NCBI GenBank assembly: GCA_041687475.1
Contig: JAWLBW010000045.1
Span: 1-20,772 of the forward strand
Source of the DNA: JAWLBW01 sp041687475
GTDB taxonomy: Bacteria > J088 > JAWLBW01
DNA length: 20,772 nt
Reading direction: 5' to 3'
Below, piece after piece: positions 1 through 7,312 of the stretch. Each line of letters begins with the position of its first letter. Position 1 is the first letter of the stretch. Under the pieces are notes generated by a model that ran no database searches, was not told the origin of the DNA, and was given only the letters and a program-made list of their open reading frames with translations. The position numbers and the translations under genes are program-made.

Positions 1-48
1 CAGAAGCGCCGGCAGGGAAAATCCTGCAGTCATGCCGGTAGTATTCAT
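1..48 (-). CDS. Possible 5' end of a minus-strand gene, cut by the window edge
   Basis: On the minus strand an ATG at position 48 opens a frame of 16 codons (MNTTGMTAGFSLPALL) that stays open to the window edge. The product cannot be identified from so little. The main support is a good promoter-like sequence facing the same way just upstream (82-110), which would give a leader of roughly 27 nt. No clear Shine-Dalgarno site precedes the ATG. The gene would be divergent from the DUF486 gene. It could equally be chance. Confidence 0.33.
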   Translation of the reverse strand, partial: MNTTGMTAGFSLPALL

Positions 49-81
49 GTCTTTGCCATGCAATAAGGGTTCGCTGTGCAG

Positions 82-110
82 ACTGTAGCAGGCCACGGAC
101 CACCCGGCAA
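82..110 (-). promoter_or_regulatory. Putative sigma70 promoter, TTGCCG-17-TACAGT with extended -10
   Basis: Read on the minus strand, TTGCCG (105-110) is followed after 17 nt by TACAGT (82-87), with TGC directly upstream of the -10 (extended -10). It points at the possible edge gene starting at 48. The assignment rests on spacing and motif match only. Confidence 0.4.
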
Positions 111-264
111 AGAAAAAACGCAGCCGGACGGAAAATTGCTTTGCTGTCGGGAAAAATGCCGGGAATGCCCCTTGTACTCAATCGAGTTCGAACCAGGCAG
201 TCATCTATCGACCGTGCCGTCGACGCGGTGGGCGGGCGATTACCTCTTTTTTACCCGCGAGGCA

Positions 265-270
265 TATAAT
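265..270 (+). promoter_or_regulatory. Consensus -10 box TATAAT upstream of the DUF486 gene
   Basis: A perfect TATAAT lies 25 nt before the ATG at 296, placing a transcription start near 277 and giving a leader of about 19 nt. The -35 region is weak (TTACCT at 240-245, spacing 19). The stretch from 111 to 239 upstream shows nothing else I can assign. A GTTCGAAC palindrome near 187-194 is not part of a tRNA T-arm. Confidence 0.5.
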
Positions 271-295
271 ATGGAAACTCATTGCTGGAGCGTTC

Positions 296-640
296 ATGGC
301 CACCGGGGTCTTCGCTACGTCGGCTTTTCTTCTCGTTCTCTCCAACATTTTCATGACCTTTGCCTGGTATGGGCACCTGAAGAATCTGTCTTCGAAGGCC
401 TGGTACGTGGCCGCCCTGATCAGCTGGGGAATTGCCCTGTTCGAGTACCTTCTGCAGGTACCCGCGAACCGCATCGGTTACGGAACGTTTTCGGTGGCCC
501 AGCTCAAGGTCATGCAAGAGGTCATCGCGCTTGCGGTGTTCGTTCCGTTTGCGGTTTTCTACCTGGGCGAACCCGTCAAGCTCGACTATCTCTGGGCGGG
601 CCTGTGCCTGGTCGGCGCCGTGTATTTCATGTTTCGATAG
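296..640 (+). CDS. DUF486 family small membrane protein (DMT-like)
   Basis: A 114-residue, very hydrophobic protein with four predicted membrane segments at roughly residues 5-25, 33-52, 69-90 and 94-112. Segment pattern and length match the DUF486 family, a small branch of the drug/metabolite transporter superfamily resembling small multidrug resistance proteins. Family-typical stretches are NIFMTFAWYGHLK near the N terminus and EYLLQVPANRIGYG in the middle. The ATG at 296 is chosen because GGAG lies 5 nt upstream and a perfect TATAAT lies further up. Substrate and physiological role are unknown for the family, so transport function is only inferred. The next gene on the same strand begins 64 nt later and could be cotranscribed. 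Confidence 0.88.
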   Translation: MATGVFATSAFLLVLSNIFMTFAWYGHLKNLSSKAWYVAALISWGIALFEYLLQVPANRIGYGTFSVAQLKVMQEVIALAVFVPFAVFYLGEPVKLDYLWAGLCLVGAVYFMFR

Positions 641-704
641 AGTCGGCGACTTTTCTGCCCGACAGGTGGATTCCGGACTTGCGTCGGGGTATCGTGATCT
701 CAGC

Positions 705-1238
705 ATGAAAGAGACAAGTCGAGAATCAAGAGGCGAGCCGGCTTCCGAAGTAATCGAACCCGAAGTCGTCGATCCCTATCGCGAAGCGGTGCAGCTACGC
801 CTGAACCGGCTGGCGTGGATTCTGGACAGCGCCATCGGCATTCCGGGTACACGCATCAGATTGGGGCTTGATCCATTGTTGGGGCTGATTCCCGGCGTCG
901 GCGACTTGATCGGCGCCGCCATCTCTACGTGGATTCTGAACGAAGCAGCCGCGCTCGGCGTTCCGCGCACCACGTTGATTCGCATGAGCTTCAACGTGGG
1001 CATCGAGGCAATCGTAGGCATGATTCCCTTTGCAGGCGATGTCTTCGACGTCGCCTGGAAGGCCAACATGCGCAACGTCAGGCTCCTGAACGCCTGGCTT
1101 GAGAATCCCAAACGCACGGCTCGGGCTAGCCGCCTCTTTGTCGTAGGGCTGAGCGTCGGCGTCATGGCCTTTGTCATTGGCGTCATGGCGTTGAGCATCT
1201 TTCTTGCCATGCAACTCGTCGAGCTGATCGGCGGTTGA
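705..1238 (+). CDS. DUF4112 domain-containing membrane protein
   Basis: A 177-residue protein. After a polar N-terminal segment of about 30 residues, it carries the DUF4112 pattern: two glycine/proline-containing hydrophobic hairpins of similar sequence (GLDPLLGLIPGVGDLIGA near residue 50, then GIEAIVGMIPFAGDVFD near residue 100) followed by a WKANMRN-type motif. A strongly hydrophobic C-terminal segment is probably a transmembrane helix. Function is unknown for the family. The frame is open further upstream, overlapping the end of the DUF486 gene, but the first ATG after that gene is at 705 and gives the family-like length. No strong Shine-Dalgarno site precedes it, so the start is less certain than the family call. 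It probably shares a transcript with the upstream gene. Confidence 0.85.
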   Translation: MKETSRESRGEPASEVIEPEVVDPYREAVQLRLNRLAWILDSAIGIPGTRIRLGLDPLLGLIPGVGDLIGAAISTWILNEAAALGVPRTTLIRMSFNVGIEAIVGMIPFAGDVFDVAWKANMRNVRLLNAWLENPKRTARASRLFVVGLSVGVMAFVIGVMALSIFLAMQLVELIGG

Positions 1239-1262
1239 CGCCGCAGCCGACGCCATCGCTTC

Positions 1263-1292
1263 CTGTCAAGGAACGAGCCGATCAGATACAAT
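1263..1292 (+). promoter_or_regulatory. Putative promoter for meaA, CTGTCA-18-TACAAT
   Basis: CTGTCA (1263-1268) and TACAAT (1287-1292) are 18 nt apart, between the DUF4112 and meaA genes. A start near 1299 would leave an untranslated leader of about 130 nt before the meaA ATG at 1429. That leader is GC-rich, with short dyads around 1319-1340, but shows no cobalamin-riboswitch core. Confidence 0.42.
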
Positions 1293-1428
1293 AATACCTT
1301 TACCCGCAAGGGAGTTGTCGACGGGCGCCGGCCTGGCGCGCGCACGACTTCTACCGGGTTTCATGCAACCGATACCTTGAATGCTGCGGTCGCGAATCAG
1401 CGCGGCTCGCCACAATCACTGGAACGTT

Positions 1429-3411
1429 ATGGCTGACGTAAAACGCGATAAGCCCTGGGTCATGCGCACCTATTCGGGCCACTCCTCTGCGCAGAAATCG
1501 AACGAACTCTACCGCATGAATCTGGCCAAGGGCCAGACGGGCCTTTCGGTGGCCTTCGATCTGCCGACGCAGACCGGGTATGACGCCGATGACCCGCGGG
1601 CCCAGGGCGAGGTGGGTAAGGTCGGCGTGCCGGTCGGCCACATCGACGATATGGCCACGCTGTTCGACCAGATTCCCATCGAGCAGATGAATACCTCGAT
1701 GACCATCAACGCCACGGCGGCCTGGCTGCTGTCGCTGTATGTCGCGCTGGCCGAAAAGCGTGGGGTCGATCCCAAGCTGCTGCAGGGCACGACGCAGAAC
1801 GACATTTTCAAGGAATACCTTTCGCGGGGAACCTATATTTTTCCTCCGCAGCCTTCGGTGCGCCTCATCACCGACATGATCACCTACACGGTCGACAACA
1901 TTCCCAAGTGGAATCCGACCAACATCTGCTCTTATCACCTGCAGGAAGCGGGCGCGACGCCGGTGCAGGAGTTGGCCTACGCCCTCTGCAACGCCATAGC
2001 CATTCTCGACGCCGTCAAGGCCACCGGCAAGGTCAGCGACGAGAAGTTCGACAAGGTCTTCGGCCGCATTTCCTTTTTCGTGAATGCGGGCATTCGCTTC
2101 ATCGAAGAGATGACGAAGATGCGCGCCTTCACCCAGATGTGGCAGAAGCTGGGCCGCGATCGCTACGGCGTTACCAATGAGAAGAGCCTGTGGTTCCGTT
2201 ACGGTGTGCAGGTGAACTCGCTCGGCCTGACCGAGAGCCAGCCTGAGAACAACATTCCCCGCATCGTGCTCGAAATGCTGGCGGTGGTGCTGTCGAAGGA
2301 CGCTCGCGCCCGTGCCGTACAGCTGCCCGCCTGGAACGAAGCGCTCGGACTGCCGCGCCCCTGGGATCAGCAGTGGGCCTTGCGCATTCAGCAGATCATG
2401 GCCTTCGAAACCGATCTGCTCGAATACAACGACATCTTCAACGGCTCGCCGGTCATCGAAGAGAAAGTTCGCTCGCTCATCGAGGGGGCGCAGGCCGAGA
2501 TCGACAAGGTGCTCGACATGGGCGTCGTCGACGCCATCGAAACCGGTTACATCAAGGAACGCCTGGTCGACGCCAACCGGCAGCGCCTGCAGCGCATTGA
2601 AGCGGGCGAGCAGGTCGTGGTCGGCGTCAACAAGTACCTCGAGAGCGAGCCGAGTCCGTTGTTGAGCGGACAGGACAGCGGCATTCTCAAGGTCGATCCG
2701 CAGGCCGAACGCGAGCAGATCGAGCGTCTGCGGGCCTTCCGCGCGAAGCGTAGTCAGACCGAGGTCGACGCCGCATTGCAGCGACTGCGCGACGCGGCCC
2801 GCGGCGGCGACAACATCATGCCCGTGTCCATCGCGGCGGCGCACGCCGGTGTCACGACCGGCGAGTGGGCCAACGCGCTGCGCGAAGTCTTCGGCGAATA
2901 CCGCGCCCCCACGGGTGTCGCCCGTCAGGTGCTGCACGCAGCCGAAACCGAAGCGGCGCAGAAGGTGCAGGGCGAGGTCGAAGAGCTTTCCCAACAGCTG
3001 GGCCGCAAGCTCAAGATTCTGGTCGGCAAGCCCGGTCTCGACGGACACTCGAACGGCGCCGAGCAGATTGCGGTCAAGGCCCGCGACGTGGGCATGGAAG
3101 TGGTGTACGAAGGCATTCGCCTGACGCCCGAGCAGATCGTGAACTCGGCGCAGGAAGAAGGCGTTCACGTCATCGGCCTGTCGATTCTGTCGGGCTCGCA
3201 CGACACGCTTGTGCCCCAGGTCGTCGAAAAGCTCAAGGCCGCGGGCATGAACACGCCGGTGGTGGTGGGCGGCATCATTCCCCCCGAAGATGCAGAAGCG
3301 CTTCGCAAGGCCGGCGTGGCCCGTGTCTACACGCCGAAGGACTACGAACTCAACACCATCATGAGCGATATCGTCAAGGTGGTACGCGAGTTCAACAGCG
3401 CCGTCGGCTGA
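1429..3411 (+). CDS. meaA: Ethylmalonyl-CoA mutase-type B12-dependent acyl-CoA mutase (MeaA)
   Basis: A 660-residue single-chain adenosylcobalamin-dependent mutase. The N-terminal catalytic TIM-barrel region (about residues 5-490) carries the MeaA/Ecm-type motif FDLPTQTGYD (about 43-52) where true methylmalonyl-CoA mutases have FDLATHRGYD, and SMTINATAAWLL where they have SMTMNG. The C-terminal B12-binding domain (about 525-655) has the base-off motif D538-x-H540-x-x-G543 within GLDGHSNGAEQ, plus the later LSGSH and VVVGGI segments. Ecm converts (2R)-ethylmalonyl-CoA to methylsuccinyl-CoA in the ethylmalonyl-CoA pathway of acetyl-CoA assimilation. The start at 1429 (MADVKRDKPW) is chosen over an in-frame ATG at 1381 because it fits the family N terminus and has GGAA upstream. 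meaB follows. Methylmalonyl- or isobutyryl-CoA mutase activity is less likely from these motifs but not excluded. Confidence 0.88.
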   Translation: MADVKRDKPWVMRTYSGHSSAQKSNELYRMNLAKGQTGLSVAFDLPTQTGYDADDPRAQGEVGKVGVPVGHIDDMATLFDQIPIEQMNTSMTINATAAWLLSLYVALAEKRGVDPKLLQGTTQNDIFKEYLSRGTYIFPPQPSVRLITDMITYTVDNIPKWNPTNICSYHLQEAGATPVQELAYALCNAIAILDAVKATGKVSDEKFDKVFGRISFFVNAGIRFIEEMTKMRAFTQMWQKLGRDRYGVTNEKSLWFRYGVQVNSLGLTESQPENNIPRIVLEMLAVVLSKDARARAVQLPAWNEALGLPRPWDQQWALRIQQIMAFETDLLEYNDIFNGSPVIEEKVRSLIEGAQAEIDKVLDMGVVDAIETGYIKERLVDANRQRLQRIEAGEQVVVGVNKYLESEPSPLLSGQDSGILKVDPQAEREQIERLRAFRAKRSQTEVDAALQRLRDAARGGDNIMPVSIAAAHAGVTTGEWANALREVFGEYRAPTGVARQVLHAAETEAAQKVQGEVEELSQQLGRKLKILVGKPGLDGHSNGAEQIAVKARDVGMEVVYEGIRLTPEQIVNSAQEEGVHVIGLSILSGSHDTLVPQVVEKLKAAGMNTPVVVGGIIPPEDAEALRKAGVARVYTPKDYELNTIMSDIVKVVREFNSAVG

Positions 3412-3431
3412 GGCCGAGCCTCGGTTTTCGT

Positions 3432-3463
3432 GGGCGCACACCGGAAGGCGTGCGCCCTTTTTT
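3432..3463 (+). terminator. Intrinsic terminator between meaA and meaB
   Basis: A perfect 8-bp stem, GGGCGCAC (3432-3439) with GTGCGCCC (3450-3457), has a 10-nt loop and is followed directly by six T residues (3458-3463). It ends the meaA message only 23 nt before the meaB ATG, so meaB expression must rely on readthrough or on a separate promoter inside meaA. Confidence 0.85.
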
Positions 3464-3485
3464 CATTCAGGCTGCCGGAGAGTGC

Positions 3486-4436
3486 ATGGAGCCGTCAATC
3501 GAACGCATCAGGGCCGGTGAGAAGGGGGCCGTTGCGCAGGCGTTGAACTTCGTCGAAGACATTCGCCCCGCCATGCGCGCCGACATCGAGCGTTTTCTCG
3601 CCAGACTTGAAGAGTCGGCCCGGCGAGCGCAAGTCGTGGGCATTACCGGACCGCCGGGGGTGGGCAAGAGTTCGCTCACGTCGGCTCTTATCAGAGAGCT
3701 CAGGCAACGCGGCGTGAGCGTGGGCGTGGTGGCCGTCGATCCGAGTTCGAAGCGTTCGGGGGGCGCCCTGCTCGGCGATCGGGCGCGCATTCGCTACGAC
3801 GTTTCCGACCAGGGTGTATTCATTCGCTCAATGGCGGCAGGCGAGCAGTTGGGGGGGCTGGCCCGGGCCAGTCAGGCCGCCGTGCAGGTCATGGCGGCCG
3901 CTTTCGACCTTGTCATCGTCGAAACGGTGGGGGTGGGGCAGTCGGAAACCGACATTGAAGACATCGCCGATACGGTTCTCTTCGTCGTGCAACCCGGTTC
4001 GGGCGATACCCTGCAGTTTCTCAAGGCCGGCGTCATGGAAATTCCCGATATTCTCGTGATCAACAAGGCCGATCAGGAAAAGCTCGCGCGCCGTGCCTAC
4101 CTCGACCTGAAAGGATCGCTGACCTACAAGGAAGTGGCCGAGGGCGACTGGCACCCGGTCATCGTGCGCACGAGCGCCGTGCAGGGAACGGGTTTCGACG
4201 AGCTGGCCGATGCCATCGGCGCGCACGGGCAGTGGCTCGAGAAAAGGGGACGCGCCGCGCACCGGCGGTTGAAGGCGCAGCGTTGGGCCCTGGCAACGTT
4301 TACCCGCTTGGCCGGTGAGCTGGGCATTGAAGAGGCAGGCGGAAGGAAACGCCTGTTGCGCCTGCTTGAAGAGTCCGAGGCCGCCACCCACCGGCAGTGC
4401 CTGGGGTTGCTGCTCGACCAGCGCTCTGCAGGCTGA
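3486..4436 (+). CDS. meaB: Acyl-CoA mutase G-protein chaperone MeaB (ArgK family)
   Basis: A 316-residue P-loop GTPase of the MeaB/ArgK (G3E) family, which loads and protects the adenosylcobalamin cofactor of acyl-CoA mutases. Visible motifs are Walker A GPPGVGKSS (about 55-63), VAVDPSSKRSGGALLGDRARI (82-102, split here only by naming its ends), the switch segment ETVGVGQSE (146-154) and the guanine-specificity motif NKAD (193-196). The C-terminal helical part matches the dimerisation arm of the family. Length is normal. The start at 3486 is chosen for its GGAGAG site at 3477-3482; the frame is open far upstream inside meaA, but that part is shadow. Its position directly behind meaA supports pairing with that mutase. 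A terminator separates the two genes. Confidence 0.93.
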   Translation: MEPSIERIRAGEKGAVAQALNFVEDIRPAMRADIERFLARLEESARRAQVVGITGPPGVGKSSLTSALIRELRQRGVSVGVVAVDPSSKRSGGALLGDRARIRYDVSDQGVFIRSMAAGEQLGGLARASQAAVQVMAAAFDLVIVETVGVGQSETDIEDIADTVLFVVQPGSGDTLQFLKAGVMEIPDILVINKADQEKLARRAYLDLKGSLTYKEVAEGDWHPVIVRTSAVQGTGFDELADAIGAHGQWLEKRGRAAHRRLKAQRWALATFTRLAGELGIEEAGGRKRLLRLLEESEAATHRQCLGLLLDQRSAG

Positions 4437-4457
4437 TTCGGCTGGGCGACGGGCCAA

Positions 4458-6215
4458 TCAGCCCTTGACGTTCCAGAGGCGGGCGGCCTCGACGGCGACT
4501 TCGTCGGCTTGCTTCAGCGGTTCGCCGCAGCTCGATCCGGTACACACCCTGGCCGTGTCCTGGCCGGTCCACCGAATCATCGTGCGCGGTTCGGGGTAGC
4601 GCTGGAAGGCAACGGCCTCTTTCCCTTTCCACTTGCGGGGTAGCTCGACACGAATCGGGGGCTGGCTGACCGTCCACAATGCCGTGACGAAAGGCGTGAG
4701 AATCGGCTTCAGCTCTTCGCCCGCCCCCGCCCAGGCCTCGACCAGCCGGCGTGCATCTTCCCGAATGGTGTCGTCGTTCTTGAGCACGCCCAGTTGCCAG
4801 AGCGAATTGGCGAGGCGCAGGTTCGTCTGGGGTACGATTTCAGCCGTGAACAGATTGTCGATGGCCTCGCTGGTGGCCGAAGCGTAGCCGGTGCGTGTAC
4901 GCAGCGGGGCCAGTGCCGCGGCGATTTTCTCGGCTTCGTTCAGCCAACGCTCCTCGGCCGTGGCCGCGTAGAGTTCAAGCGAGGCGGCGAGTGCGGCCTC
5001 GGCGTCTACCAGCCGATCGGGCGCTTTCTTTTCAAGTGGAAGGTGCCAGAACAGCCCGGTATCGGTGCGCTCCGAAAGCACACGTTCGAGAATGCGGGCG
5101 GCCAGCGAGACCTTCTCCGGTCGTTCGCCCCAGCGTCCCGCTCGCGAGAGCCAGAGAGCCGTGGTGGCCGAAATGTCGGTTCGCACGACGGTCGAAACCC
5201 GAGGTTGCGCCTGTTTCCTGCGTTTTTTTCCGGTCGAAAGGTAATAGTCTCGGGTTGCGACCTCGCCGGCGCGAACCCAGCCCTCGGGGGTGAGGTAATT
5301 CTCTTCCAGAAAGGCCAAGGTTCGTGCCGCCGCGTCAAGATAAGCTTCGCGCGGCATCGGCAGGGGCTGCTTTTCATCGGCAAGCCGGGTAACGGCTATC
5401 AGGGTCGCCGCCGCGTGGGCCTGGTCGGCCGCGCGTTTTATGGGCGTGATATCTGCCCAGAGACGCGACTTGGTTTCGTGCAGGAACCCGCCATCTTCGG
5501 CATCGTAAAGGTGTTCGAGCATCGAGCCGATATGCAGATAGGCGCGCGAACGGGCGTCCTTGACACCGTAGGGCGTACCCAGCAGAAGATCAGTGGTGAG
5601 GTCGTCGAGCGATATTGACTTGGCCGCTGAATAGCCGTAGCCGTCGGCTTCGAAGTCGAAGAGAAAGTTGGCCTGATAGAGGTGCTTGCGTACCATGGCC
5701 GGGTCCAGCAGACCGAACGACGGGTGAAAGCGGGGGGCGGTTGCCGGCCTGCGCACCGTAGGCTCGTCCTTGAGTGTCGCCCGCAGGCGCTGTACCAGCT
5801 CGCTGGGTTGCAGGAAGCCGGCAGAAGCCTGAATGTCGCCCCGATTGCGTACCACGGCAATCATGGGTAGAGAGTCGCCGTAGTGATCGAACCATTCGGG
5901 GCGCTCGTCGATGTCGACGCGCACGGGTACCATGCGTTCGTTCAGGAATGCAATGACCCTGTCGTCGCTGAGTGAAATGCGGTCGAAAACGTCGCACCAG
6001 TAGCAGACATCATTGCGCACGCTTACGAAAACGGCTTTGCCGGCGGCCTCTGCCCTGGCGAAGGTGGCCTCATTCCAGGGTTGCCACTGAATGGAGGCAG
6101 CCTTGGACGCTCCGGGGGGAAACCGCAGCGAGGCTTCGGAATCGGCCGGCTTCCTTTTTTCACAGGCGGTCAGAAGCAGGGCGCCGACCAACAGGGCAGT
6201 GCTGAGAAAACGCAT
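4458..6215 (-). CDS. Thioredoxin-fold lipoprotein, DUF255/YyaL-like
   Basis: A 585-residue predicted lipoprotein. The start at 6215 gives a classical lipoprotein signal (MRFLSTALLVGALLLTAC, lipobox Cys18); an open frame further upstream would bury this signal. A DUF255 thioredoxin-like domain covers about residues 45-150, with a CYWC active-site motif at C71-C74 and a cis-proline candidate in SLPMI (P117). The remainder is mostly alpha-helical and resembles the six-hairpin part of the YyaL/SPATA20 family, ending with the family-type VCTGSSCGEPL segment. Most characterised relatives appear cytoplasmic, so an exported, lipid-anchored version is somewhat unusual and suggests a role at the membrane or in the periplasm. 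Enzymatic activity is unknown. It lies 37 nt behind the 112-aa gene on the same strand and converges on meaB with a 21-nt gap. Confidence 0.85.
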   Translation of the reverse strand: MRFLSTALLVGALLLTACEKRKPADSEASLRFPPGASKAASIQWQPWNEATFARAEAAGKAVFVSVRNDVCYWCDVFDRISLSDDRVIAFLNERMVPVRVDIDERPEWFDHYGDSLPMIAVVRNRGDIQASAGFLQPSELVQRLRATLKDEPTVRRPATAPRFHPSFGLLDPAMVRKHLYQANFLFDFEADGYGYSAAKSISLDDLTTDLLLGTPYGVKDARSRAYLHIGSMLEHLYDAEDGGFLHETKSRLWADITPIKRAADQAHAAATLIAVTRLADEKQPLPMPREAYLDAAARTLAFLEENYLTPEGWVRAGEVATRDYYLSTGKKRRKQAQPRVSTVVRTDISATTALWLSRAGRWGERPEKVSLAARILERVLSERTDTGLFWHLPLEKKAPDRLVDAEAALAASLELYAATAEERWLNEAEKIAAALAPLRTRTGYASATSEAIDNLFTAEIVPQTNLRLANSLWQLGVLKNDDTIREDARRLVEAWAGAGEELKPILTPFVTALWTVSQPPIRVELPRKWKGKEAVAFQRYPEPRTMIRWTGQDTARVCTGSSCGEPLKQADEVAVEAARLWNVKG

Positions 6216-6252
6216 GATGACCAGTTTGACTTCGGTTGTGCCGACCGCTCTA

Positions 6253-6591
6253 CTAGCGGTCGTCGGGAATGTTTCGGACTCCGCGGTAGAAATCGTCGAG
6301 ATCGGAAAGGACCTGTTCGATATCGTCGGAATCGACTTTGCGAACCTGCAGCTCTTCGGCGATTCGCTGGAAGACCGCAAGCGCAAAACGATACCGGCTT
6401 TCTACGTCTATCGACTCGACATCGGACGGAAGCGCCGAGAGGCCGTAGCGCTGCAGGGTTATGCGGAAGCACTTGTCGACGAGGTGGGCCGAAAGCTCGA
6501 GCGAAAGACGCGTGTCAAGCGCGACGATCTCGGCGGCCACCGCGAGCATGCGCTCCGAAACGGTTTCGTGCTGTGACGCAGGCTCAGTCAT
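6253..6591 (-). CDS. Hypothetical 112-aa protein
   Basis: I do not recognise this protein. It is 112 residues, acidic overall and probably all-helical, with no signal peptide, membrane segment or cysteine-pair motif. It is followed at 37 nt by the thioredoxin-fold lipoprotein on the same strand, so the two are probably cotranscribed. No Shine-Dalgarno site precedes the ATG at 6591. A promoter-like TTGCCC-18-TAAAGT immediately upstream predicts a transcript starting only about 6 nt before the ATG, which would make it nearly leaderless. The coding call rests on normal protein-like composition and operon position, not on homology. Confidence 0.68.
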   Translation of the reverse strand: MTEPASQHETVSERMLAVAAEIVALDTRLSLELSAHLVDKCFRITLQRYGLSALPSDVESIDVESRYRFALAVFQRIAEELQVRKVDSDDIEQVLSDLDDFYRGVRNIPDDR

Positions 6592-6603
6592 GGTGCGGTC
6601 AAT

Positions 6604-6633
6604 ACTTTAGCAAAACCGGCCCATGCGGGGCAA
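6604..6633 (-). promoter_or_regulatory. Putative promoter TTGCCC-18-TAAAGT for the 112-aa gene and lipoprotein unit
   Basis: On the minus strand TTGCCC (6628-6633) and TAAAGT (6604-6609) are 18 nt apart, with TGC before the -10. Transcription would start near 6597, about 6 nt from the ATG at 6591. Confidence 0.42.
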
Positions 6634-6661
6634 ACCGTTCGCAACGAAAAAGGCGCGGCAC

Positions 6662-7312
6662 GTGGTAGATGTCGAGTTTTTTCTCAGTTCTTTCGTGATT
6701 CTCTTTTCGGTCGTCGACCCGGTGGGCAACGTGCCGGTCTTTCTGGGCATGACTACCGGCGACAGCGAAGCGCGCCGGCGGCACTATGCGTCGCGCGCCA
6801 CCCTGACCGCCGTGCTTACGCTGTTGTTTTTTCTGCTGTTCGGGCAGGGTGTTTTCCAACTGTTCGATATCACGCTGCCGGCTTTTCAGATTGCGGGTGG
6901 CATTATTCTGCTTATTATCGCCCTCGACTTGCTTCAGGCCACGCACTCGGGCGTGCGGCTCGACAACAGCGAGGTTGCCGAGGGCATGGAGAAAACCGAC
7001 ATCTCCATCACGCCGCTCGGCATACCCCTGCTCGGCGGTCCGGCCGCCATTACCACGGTCATCGTTCTCAGTTCGCAGCGTCCCGGCTACGAGGGGGTCG
7101 GCATCGTGGCGGTGGTTATCGTTGCCGTGGGGGCCTCGTGCTACATTGCCCTTCGGTCGGCTTCGCGCCTCAGTCGGCTGCTGGGGGTTACGGGCATTCA
7201 CGTAACCAGCCGGCTCATGGGCCTCATTCTACTTGCCATGTCGGTGCAGTACTTGCTGAACGGACTGGGCGGGGCCCTGCCGCTCATGCTTGAAGGAGTG
7301 GTCGACCAGTGA
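6662..7312 (+). CDS. MarC family integral membrane protein
   Basis: About 216 residues with six predicted membrane segments, matching the MarC/UPF0056 family. Family marks are an N-terminal hydrophobic segment containing SVVDPVGNVPVFLGMT, a middle stretch AFQIAGGIILLIIALDLLQ, and TPLGIPLLGGPAAITTVI before the last three segments. MarC proteins sit in the inner membrane; the old link to multiple antibiotic resistance is not supported and the substrate is unknown. I prefer the GTG at 6662, which gives the usual short N terminus and has AAAAAGG 8 nt upstream. An ATG at 6623 adds 13 basic residues and has no ribosome site. The gene is divergent from the 112-aa gene and overlaps the next gene by 4 nt. 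Confidence 0.88.
   Translation: MVDVEFFLSSFVILFSVVDPVGNVPVFLGMTTGDSEARRRHYASRATLTAVLTLLFFLLFGQGVFQLFDITLPAFQIAGGIILLIIALDLLQATHSGVRLDNSEVAEGMEKTDISITPLGIPLLGGPAAITTVIVLSSQRPGYEGVGIVAVVIVAVGASCYIALRSASRLSRLLGVTGIHVTSRLMGLILLAMSVQYLLNGLGGALPLMLEGVVDQ

Noticed and set aside
176..205. tRNA T-arm-like GTTCGAACC near the left edge
   Set aside because: The flanking bases do not pair as a 5-bp T-stem and no acceptor or anticodon arm can be built around it.
76..708. A 210-codon plus-strand frame covering the DUF486 gene
   Set aside because: It overlaps the DUF486 gene in another frame, has no ribosome site, and its product lacks any recognisable domain.
1293..1428. Cobalamin riboswitch before the B12-dependent mutase
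   Set aside because: No conserved B12-box-like core (only a loose GCCACAATCACTGG resemblance), and B12 riboswitches normally control synthesis and uptake, not mutases.
1351..3441. A 696-codon open frame antisense to meaA
   Set aside because: It lies fully opposite a gene with clear family motifs. Its product is rich in His, Asp, Arg and Gly in the way antisense frames of GC-rich genes are, and no motif is seen. It is a codon-bias shadow.
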